Shown: piece by piece, positions 25,786 through 31,308 of the stretch
Layout: each line of letters begins with the position of its first letter
Position numbering within the stretch: position 1 is the first letter of the stretch
NCBI RefSeq assembly: GCF_017592825.1
Contig: NZ_JAGFMD010000004.1
Coordinates: forward strand, 186,001 to 250,000
Direction: 5' to 3'
DNA from: Roseivirga sp. E12
GTDB lineage: Bacteria > Bacteroidota > Bacteroidia > Cytophagales > Cyclobacteriaceae
Length of the DNA: 64,000 nt
The notes under the pieces: generated by a model
The model's database searches: none
Told to the model about the DNA's origin: nothing
Seen by the model: only the letters and a program-made list of their open reading frames with translations
Position numbers and translations under genes: made by a program

Positions 25786-27180
25786 ATGGCAACGAAATAC
25801 GATTTAATAGTCATTGGAAGTGGCCCTGGAGGATATGTGGCAGCGATTCGAGCTTCTCAGCTCGGAATGAAAGTAGGAGTGGTTGAACGCTCGGAGTTAG
25901 GCGGAATTTGCCTTAACTGGGGATGTATTCCTACCAAAGCACTTTTGAAGAGTGCTCAAGTATTTGAATATGTGCAGCATGCACAGGATTATGGAATCAA
26001 AATAGAAGGTGCGGAAGCCGATTTCGATGGTATGGTGAAAAGAAGCCGTGACGTTGCTGCTGGTATGAGCAAAGGCATTCAGTTTCTATTTAAGAAAAAT
26101 AAAATCGACCATATCGCTGGCTTTGGTAAGCTTAAAGCGGGTAAGAAAGTTGAAGTGACTGCTGAGGATGGTTCTAAAGTAGACTATTCTGCTGATCACA
26201 TCATCTTAGCAACAGGTGGTCGTTCAAGACAATTGCCTAACCTTCCGATCGATGGTAAAAAGATTATCGGCTATCGCGAAGCAATGGTATTGGACAAGCA
26301 GCCTGAATCAATGGTGATCGTTGGTTCTGGTGCTATCGGTGTTGAGTTCGCTTATTTCTACCACTCGATTGGTACAAAAGTGACCATCGTTGAATTTATG
26401 GATCGCATCGTTCCTGTAGAAGACGAAGAGGTTTCTAAGCAACTGGAAAGAACTTACAAGAAGTCTAAGATGAAAATCATGACTAGCTCTGAAGTAACTT
26501 CGGTTGATACTAAAGGTGCTAAGTGCAAGGTTCATGTAAAAACTAAGAAAGGCGAAGAAGTACTGGAAGCAGATGTAGTGCTTTCTGCAGTTGGTGTTTC
26601 TACCAATCTTGAGGGCATTGGCCTGGAAGACGTTGGCGTTGCTACGGACAAAGGCAAGGTGATCGTTGATGATTACTACAAAACAAATATCCCTGGCGTT
26701 TACGCGATTGGTGATATTGTTCATGGCCCGGCTTTGGCCCACGTTGCTTCAGCAGAAGGAATTATCTGTGTTGAGAAGATCTCAGGAATGAGTGTCGAGG
26801 CGCTAGATTACAATAACATCCCAGGTTGTACTTACTGTAGCCCAGAAGTTGCTTCTGTTGGTTATACTGAAAAGGCAGCGAAGGAAGCCGGTTACGATGT
26901 AAAAGTGGGTAAGTTCCCATTCTCAGCATCAGGTAAGGCTAAGGCAGCTGGCGCTAGCGATGGTTTTGTAAAAGTAATTTTCGATGCAAAGTATGGCGAG
27001 TGGTTAGGCGCGCACATGATTGGTGCGAATGTAACGGAGATGATTGCTGAAGTAGTAGCAGCCAGAAAGCTGGAAACTACCGGACACGAAATCATCAAAA
27101 CTGTTCACCCTCACCCGACTATGTCTGAGGCAGTGATGGAAGCTGCAGCTGCGGCTTACGATGAAGTGATTCACCTGTAA
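25786..27180 (+). CDS. lpdA: dihydrolipoyl dehydrogenase
   Basis: This is the E3 flavoprotein of pyruvate, 2-oxoglutarate and branched-chain 2-oxoacid dehydrogenase complexes; it reoxidises dihydrolipoamide with NAD. The 464 residues are full length. They show the FAD-binding GSGPGGYVAAIRA, the redox disulfide in GGICLNWGCIPT (Cys42 and Cys47), the NAD-binding VGSGAIGVEFA near 180, the second FAD motif YAIGDIVHGPALAHVA near 305 and the C-terminal His-Pro-His-Pro active site (TVHPHPTMSEAVMEAA near 440-455). It is not next to E1/E2 genes. The sigma factor gene follows in the same frame right after the stop. Confidence 0.97.
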   Translation: MATKYDLIVIGSGPGGYVAAIRASQLGMKVGVVERSELGGICLNWGCIPTKALLKSAQVFEYVQHAQDYGIKIEGAEADFDGMVKRSRDVAAGMSKGIQFLFKKNKIDHIAGFGKLKAGKKVEVTAEDGSKVDYSADHIILATGGRSRQLPNLPIDGKKIIGYREAMVLDKQPESMVIVGSGAIGVEFAYFYHSIGTKVTIVEFMDRIVPVEDEEVSKQLERTYKKSKMKIMTSSEVTSVDTKGAKCKVHVKTKKGEEVLEADVVLSAVGVSTNLEGIGLEDVGVATDKGKVIVDDYYKTNIPGVYAIGDIVHGPALAHVASAEGIICVEKISGMSVEALDYNNIPGCTYCSPEVASVGYTEKAAKEAGYDVKVGKFPFSASGKAKAAGASDGFVKVIFDAKYGEWLGAHMIGANVTEMIAEVVAARKLETTGHEIIKTVHPHPTMSEAVMEAAAAAYDEVIHL

Positions 27181-27213
27181 ACAACATTATATATTTCTCC
27201 TGTACCCAACCAT

Positions 27214-27741
27214 ATTGACGAGAACGAACTAGTTCTCCGGCTTAAAGGTCAGGACAAAGAGGCCCTGTCTTATCTCTATGATAAGTACGGGGCCGCTTTG
27301 TATGGTACTGTGGAGAGAATTGTCCAGAATGGGGAGGTTTCCACCGAAGTGGTGCAAGACATCTTTATGAAAATCTGGAATAAAATAGATCAATACGACC
27401 CTAAGAAGGGGCGTTTCTTTACCTGGATGCTCAATATGACCCGCAATGCGGCCATTGATAAGGTGAGGTCTAAAGAAATCAATCGATCGGCTAAAACTGA
27501 TTCCATTGATGACTACGTATATACCATTGATAATCAGAATCAAAGCGAAATCTCCATTGATGGCATTGGTATAAAAGAACTGATGAATGACTTGGCGGAA
27601 GAGCAACGTTTTGTTTTGCTTAAAGTATATTTCGAAGGTTTTACCCATTCAGAGGTCGCTGATGAGTTTGATATTCCATTGGGAACTGTCAAAACCAGAC
27701 TGAGATCTGCGTTAAAACATTTAAGAAAGCGACTAGAATAG
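27214..27741 (+). CDS. ECF RNA polymerase sigma factor, start codon not canonical
   Basis: This is a group IV sigma factor with region 2 (ELVLRLKGQDKEALSYLYDK, VVQDIFMKIWNKI, FTWMLNMTRNAAID) and region 4 (FVLLKVYFEGFTHSEVADE, then IPLGTVKTRLRSALKHLRK). Homology begins at once after the lpdA stop, yet in this frame there is no ATG, GTG or TTG before a TTG at 27298, which would delete about 28 residues of region 2. I place the start provisionally at an ATT (27214). A rare ATT start, a sequence error or translational coupling to lpdA are the alternatives. With the anti-sigma gene it forms an RskA-type signalling pair. Confidence 0.8.
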   Translation: MDENELVLRLKGQDKEALSYLYDKYGAALYGTVERIVQNGEVSTEVVQDIFMKIWNKIDQYDPKKGRFFTWMLNMTRNAAIDKVRSKEINRSAKTDSIDDYVYTIDNQNQSEISIDGIGIKELMNDLAEEQRFVLLKVYFEGFTHSEVADEFDIPLGTVKTRLRSALKHLRKRLE

Positions 27742-27742
27742 C

Positions 27743-28552
27743 TTGGATATAGAAAAGTACATATCGTCAGGAATATTAGAAGCCTATGTGCTCGACACCC
27801 TATCTGCTGAAGAGCGGAAAGGAGTGGAGGATATGGTGAATCAATACCCTGAGCTGCAAGCCGAACTAGAAGCTATTGAATTGTCATTGGAAGCAGTGGC
27901 AATGAGAACAGCTGTGACGCCACCTGCAGGTTTGAAAGACTCTATTCTATCGGCTGTCGAAGAAAGTACGCCTACGGAAGCCCCTGTTCAAGAAACTAAG
28001 GTGGTGACCATGGAACAGCCTTCCACTACTTGGAAGTATCTGGTGGCTGCTTCAATTGCCTTGGCTTTAATCAGTGGCTATATGGCCTTTGACTATCGTG
28101 CTAAATGGAAGTCTACCAATGAAGCTTATGCCGAGTTGGTGGGGAACAATACGCTGATGGCCGATCAATACAATAAGGTTAACCAAAGACTGGAAGGTAT
28201 TGAAAGGGACTTTGAAGTTGTGAGTAATACCGAGTTCCTAAGGGTGCCAATGGCGGGAACAGAGAATGCCCTCGAAGCCTCTGCCAGTGTGTTCTGGAAC
28301 AAGCGTACCGAAGAGCTCTTCTTGAATATACAAAACCTGAAAGACCTGTCTGAAGATCAGCAGTATCAGCTTTGGGCCATCATAGATGGTAAGCCAGTAG
28401 ATGCTGGGGTCTTTGACTTAGGCGCTGAAGGCCTGATCAAAATGAAAAATACTGCTTCCCAAGCAGTGGCCTTTGCCGTTACCATCGAACCTAAAGGCGG
28501 TAGCGAAGCACCACACCTGGAAACCATGCAGGTGATCGGGAATGTGGGGTAG
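27743..28552 (+). CDS. RskA-like anti-sigma factor
   Basis: This is a membrane-bound anti-sigma factor for the sigma encoded directly upstream. The N-terminal cytoplasmic part (residues 1-70, SGILEAYVLDTLSAEERKGV) is the zinc-less anti-sigma domain. One TM helix is near 94-113 (WKYLVAASIALALISGYMAF), and the periplasmic RskA C-terminal domain near 150-268 has ASVFWNKRTEELFLNIQNLK and YQLWAIIDGKPVDAGVFDL. It starts with TTG one base after the sigma stop, indicating tight coupling. Release usually needs regulated proteolysis triggered in the envelope. The regulon is unknown; the RskA/fasciclin link seen in other bacteria makes the fasciclin gene at 39.2 kb worth testing. Confidence 0.88.
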   Translation: MDIEKYISSGILEAYVLDTLSAEERKGVEDMVNQYPELQAELEAIELSLEAVAMRTAVTPPAGLKDSILSAVEESTPTEAPVQETKVVTMEQPSTTWKYLVAASIALALISGYMAFDYRAKWKSTNEAYAELVGNNTLMADQYNKVNQRLEGIERDFEVVSNTEFLRVPMAGTENALEASASVFWNKRTEELFLNIQNLKDLSEDQQYQLWAIIDGKPVDAGVFDLGAEGLIKMKNTASQAVAFAVTIEPKGGSEAPHLETMQVIGNVG

Positions 28553-28570
28553 TCTCAATTTTAACCCTAC

Positions 28571-28657
28571 GCTCTAGCGCGCACTTGTAGTGCGTGCTGA
28601 TCTTAAAAGCACTTCGATTAACGCAAGGTGAGTCCGCACTGCAAGTGCGAACCAGAG
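28571..28657 (+). repeat. REP-like palindromic element, copy A
   Basis: The element has two 15-nt hairpins: CGCACTTGTAGTGCG (28580-28594) and CGCACTGCAAGTGCG (28635-28649), which together form a larger inverted repeat. It lies just after the anti-sigma gene. Copies B and C share its order and orientation. Confidence 0.85.
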
Positions 28658-28739
28658 GCATGCGGGGTAGAGTACTATAGACCTACTTACCTATATTTAT
28701 TTTGTCAGGAGGCTATTAATGCTAGAAGTCGGTTTATGG

Positions 28740-29402
28740 TTATCTGGTTTGCCCTACATTCCTCTCTTTTTCGCGCTCATTGAGTCTCTTTATGATAAAA
28801 TAGTTCAAATAACCCGTTGTAAGGGCAATAGCATACACTATAATTATAGTGACACTTATCGCTAACATGAGGCTAGGAGAGGATTCATTATTTTTTTGTG
28901 TTTCCTCCATGATGGTGTTACTTGAAAAAACTGTTTCATAAAGTACTACTGAAATGGCAAACAAAAGGAGCTTTGGTGTAAAAGACTTGGCATTTTTTAG
29001 TACCCAATTGATTATTCTATTTTGTTCCCAAAAAGGTGCTTTCTCATGTCTTTTAATCAATTCACCCGTCAATCTTTCCAAGTCTATGCCACCCAGTTTT
29101 GGTAGATGATCTAGAAGCAGAATATCCTTGAGTGGATATACAGGCGGGGCTCTGAAAAGGTCTTTATCAGAATTCAAACGATATTTCAGGTCTATATAAA
29201 AGACAGCAAGCAAGGTAATGCATGAGATAAGAACAATTGCTGATCCTACAGTGGTAAGTTGAGTTTGAAAGAAGTATAATAGTATAGGTGTACCTAATAC
29301 TGTGATAACAAAGGCGAGGCGGTAAACAAGTTGCCTTAATCTTTTTCCCAAATTGAAAGTAGGAGCAATTTCGCTTTTAATCATTGTCTTCCTTTCTCTC
29401 AT
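28740..29402 (-). CDS. hypothetical membrane protein, 220 aa
   Basis: I do not recognise the family. Four TM helices are predicted by eye: near residues 25-48, 52-72, 142-162 and 180-203. Between the pairs is a cytoplasmic segment of about 65 residues with conserved-looking charged helices (IDLERLTGELIKRHEKAPFW), and a basic C-terminal tail follows. It overlaps the upstream 96-residue membrane gene by 26 bp, so the two form a translationally coupled pair. Both are bounded by co-oriented repeat copies A and B and have no neighbour of known role; an accessory module is likely. Confidence 0.65.
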   Translation of the reverse strand: MRERKTMIKSEIAPTFNLGKRLRQLVYRLAFVITVLGTPILLYFFQTQLTTVGSAIVLISCITLLAVFYIDLKYRLNSDKDLFRAPPVYPLKDILLLDHLPKLGGIDLERLTGELIKRHEKAPFWEQNRIINWVLKNAKSFTPKLLLFAISVVLYETVFSSNTIMEETQKNNESSPSLMLAISVTIIIVYAIALTTGYLNYFIIKRLNEREKERNVGQTR

Positions 29403-29667
29403 TAATTATTTTTCTCAAATCAAGAACATTGACAATGAGTTGTTTAACAATATCAAAAACAACAAACAGACCCACAGCGATTAAAGTAGAGTATTCAAGG
29501 ATATTGTAAATTGATCTAAAGTTTTGGTCATTGACTTCATTGAATTCCTCTCCCGTCACCATAACAAATAGTGCCCTCATGTAGTAAAGGACAAAGAGTA
29601 AAATGAAGCCTACCATCAGACTCCACAGCAAATTCATAAAGTTCCAGAAAATTACTTTTGTTCTCAA
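29377..29667 (-). CDS. hypothetical membrane protein, 96 aa
   Basis: This is a small protein with two TM helices (about residues 12-32, LLWSLMVGFILLFVLYYM, and 57-78, YSTLIAVGLFVVFDIVKQLI) and a charged C-terminal tail (LRKIINERKEDND). TTG at 29667 gives 96 residues; ATG at 29637 gives 86. Family unknown. It is the upstream partner of the 220-residue membrane protein (26 bp overlap), probably forming a complex with it. Confidence 0.6.
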   Translation of the reverse strand: MRTKVIFWNFMNLLWSLMVGFILLFVLYYMRALFVMVTGEEFNEVNDQNFRSIYNILEYSTLIAVGLFVVFDIVKQLIVNVLDLRKIINERKEDND

Positions 29668-29811
29668 TTGAAATTCATTTCTTCATCAAAAAGGTCATAA
29701 CTACTCATAGTTTGTCTTTACCAATGAATTGTGTGTTTATTGGAATCAATTTTAATGAAATATAATAAGATTATTTTTTGCCCTTCTATAGAATTGACGG
29801 ATAACTATTTC

Positions 29812-29888
29812 TCCTAGCCCTCACTTGCAGTGAGTGTCCATCTTTTAAACGTTTGCAAGATCGGTCCGCACTACAAGTGCGAACCAGG
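29812..29888 (+). repeat. REP-like palindromic element, copy B
   Basis: Hairpins CTCACTTGCAGTGAG (29820-29834) and CGCACTACAAGTGCG (29867-29881), with the TCCTAG lead-in and GAACCAG end also found in copy C. Compared with copy A the first stem has a paired base change (G-C to T-A), so pairing is preserved. Confidence 0.85.
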
Positions 29889-30008
29889 TTGAATGTTATA
29901 TGAAAGCTTGTTGAAAACTTGATTACAAAGTTGGGTATAACTTTTCCTCAAATTACTTGACAAGCCAAAAAAGACTCCCGACATTTAAATAGTTATAGAA
30001 ATGCCCAT

Positions 30009-30053
30009 AAAGGCCTTCTTACTCAGTCGAACACTGGTAGGAAGGCCTTTTTT
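30009..30053 (+). terminator. intrinsic terminator without an obvious gene upstream
   Basis: Arms AAAGGCCTTCTTAC (30009-30022) and GTAGGAAGGCCTTT (30037-30050) form a 14-bp stem with a T6 tract. No plus-strand ORF precedes it, so it may end a small RNA from the 29.9 kb region or insulate the structured locus downstream. Confidence 0.75.
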
Positions 30054-30089
30054 GATGGTTTTTGGCCGGAGTTGAATGTCATTAAACAG

Positions 30090-30237
30090 CAGCAAAAAAG
30101 CTGTCCTGTTTATTTACAGGACAAGTCTTGTGCTTTGCTGATAGGTGTTGGCCTCGGGCTGAAAACGCGTATTGTTTTAATCGCTAACTTGCATTTGCGG
30201 ACGCGATTAATCCAATAGGGGTTGATCGCGTTTTTTT
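30090..30237 (+). ncRNA. structured leader with terminator/antiterminator-like fold
   Basis: The region 29668-30401 holds no convincing gene. Here CAGCAAA (30090-30096) pairs with TTTGCTG (30134-30140) around an inner hairpin TGTCCTGT / ACAGGACA (30102-30123). Further down, CGCGATTAATCC (30202-30213) and GGTTGATCGCG (30220-30230) form a 12-bp stem followed by T7, an intrinsic terminator. TTAATCGC (30177-30184) is an exact complement of GCGATTAA (30203-30210) within that stem, so an antiterminator is possible. This is the logic of an attenuator or riboswitch upstream of the small ORF at 30402. The identity of the RNA is unknown and no promoter is recognised. Confidence 0.5.
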
Positions 30238-30401
30238 ATGCTCTTGGACCACGTCCTAAGAAATCAAAAAGTGGACTGATTAACTTATAATCAGGTAGTT
30301 AAGAAGCTGTCCTACGATGTGTGGAACGGAATGTATAGTTTGCCGAACAGGGTTGTCTTTTAGTGAGTGACGTTGACTGAAATAAAAAATAAAATAAGAA
30401 G

Positions 30402-30563
30402 ATGGAAACCATGATATGGGTGACAGTAACAGGATTACTCGGGCTAGTCATTAAACTCATCTGGAAGTATATAATCATAGCAAAAGTCCTTCAACAAGAT
30501 GGACCTGTTGAGATCGAAATGGGCTCTAAGAAGAACCCATTTAAGATCAAAAAAGACAAATGA
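30402..30563 (+). CDS. small membrane protein, 53 aa
   Basis: ATG at 30402 opens a 53-codon frame: an N-terminal hydrophobic helix (MIWVTVTGLLGLVIKLIWKY, residues 4-23) running into IIIAKVLQQ, then a polar part and a lysine-rich tail (GSKKNPFKIKKDK). The reading frame is clean and an A-rich stretch precedes it. The positively charged tail suggests an inner-membrane protein with a cytoplasmic C-terminus. It stands alone between structured sequence and repeat copy C. I do not recognise it; a small stress protein, regulator or toxin-like peptide are all possible. Confidence 0.5.
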   Translation: METMIWVTVTGLLGLVIKLIWKYIIIAKVLQQDGPVEIEMGSKKNPFKIKKDK

Positions 30564-30570
30564 AAACTCT

Positions 30571-30700
30571 TGAACCATTTACAGGTTCAGGAGCATTATT
30601 TACATCTAGCCGATGTAAAGAAAGACGTTCTTTGATTTTATGCTTTTGTGATGATGCATGCCTAGAAGAAAATGAGACTATCTCGATTAATTGAGATAGT
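30571..30700 (+). other. series of short perfect hairpins
   Basis: Three exact inverted repeats follow the small ORF: TGAACC/GGTTCA (30571-30589), TACATC/GATGTA (30601-30617) and ACTATCTC/GAGATAGT (30677-30700). None has a T-tract. They suggest a structured 3' UTR or remnant of a mobile sequence. Confidence 0.4.
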
Positions 30701-30730
30701 TATGCTCTCTTTGGGCTATCATTAGTATCT

Positions 30731-30823
30731 CTCCTAGAGCTCATCTGTCTGCGGACAGGCAGGCTTGTAGTGAGTGCTGATCTTAACCAATTAATATAGG
30801 TCCGCACTGCAAGTGCGAACCAG
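30731..30823 (+). repeat. REP-like palindromic element, copy C, with nested insertion
   Basis: This is the same element as copy B, but the first hairpin (CTCA at 30740-30743, CTTGTAGTGAG at 30764-30774) is split by a 20-nt insertion at 30744-30763 that itself contains CTGTC-TGCG-GACAG. The second hairpin CGCACTGCAAGTGCG is at 30803-30817. It ends 14 bp from the thioredoxin-like gene stop. Confidence 0.85.
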
Positions 30824-30837
30824 AAAAGTCAGGTCGC

Positions 30838-31305
30838 TCAAAGCATTTTTCTCAAGACCTTCTTCAATTGTTTTGCTGAAAGAAAACCATCATTTTGATA
30901 GAGTATCTCATACTGTTTATTGAGAAAGACAATGGTAGGATAGGAGACTACTCCGTCTTTGCCTCCTAATTGCTCGGCCAATTCATGAGTTCCTGTATTG
31001 GCTCCTGTGGGTTTGTACTTGAAGGTATTGCCCAGAAAAGTCACATCCTCTTTCGACTCGCCATCAAAACTAACAAAGTGAAAATCTTTGGTCAGTAGTT
31101 GCTTGATCGCCTCGTCTTGGAAGCTAGTCTGCTTCATGTTTTCACAGAAGTTGCACCAAGGCGCATGCAAAAAGACAATCACTGGTTTTGGGTCTTCCTT
31201 TTGCAGGGTTTCAAGTTTTTCGAAAGTCAAAGCATAGTCTTGTCCTTGGACAGTATTCAGTCCAAATGCCATAGTCAACAGAAAAATCGAGACAATCCTT
31301 ACCAT
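30838..31305 (-). CDS. secreted thioredoxin-fold protein
   Basis: A signal peptide (residues 1-21, ending VQGQ) precedes a thioredoxin-like domain with the redox motif WCNFC (Cys51, Cys54) and the cis-proline SYPT near residue 122. The family resembles DsbD-gamma or thioredoxin_7 proteins that reduce substrates in the periplasm. The ATG is 3 bp after the stop of the TonB receptor gene, so the two form an operon. The receptor has its own CxxC in the plug, and this protein could maintain those cysteines; that pairing is inference. Confidence 0.88.
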   Translation of the reverse strand: MVRIVSIFLLTMAFGLNTVQGQDYALTFEKLETLQKEDPKPVIVFLHAPWCNFCENMKQTSFQDEAIKQLLTKDFHFVSFDGESKEDVTFLGNTFKYKPTGANTGTHELAEQLGGKDGVVSYPTIVFLNKQYEILYQNDGFLSAKQLKKVLRKML

Positions 31306-31308
31306 AAC

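Noticed and set aside
26308-26742. 144-codon ORF antisense to lpdA
   Set aside because: lpdA is certain on the opposite strand; the antisense protein has no recognisable domain.
27229-27648. 139-codon minus-strand ORF over the sigma factor gene
   Set aside because: The plus-strand frame has clear sigma regions 2 and 4; the minus frame is a shadow.
28719-28865. 48-codon plus-strand ORF with an AGGAGG site six bases before its ATG
   Set aside because: It runs antisense into the 3' end of the 220-residue membrane gene. Its second half is polar and lacks features, and the hydrophobic part is short. The Shine-Dalgarno match alone is weak evidence in Bacteroidota.
30055-30240. 6S RNA or tmRNA identity for the structured region
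   Set aside because: No tRNA-like ends or tag frame are visible, and I cannot match the single long bulged hairpin of 6S RNA. The terminator/antiterminator pattern fits a leader better.
30731-30823. CRISPR-like array from the three palindromic repeats
   Set aside because: The spacing is about 0.9-1.2 kb and no cas gene is present. The elements are dispersed REP-like units.
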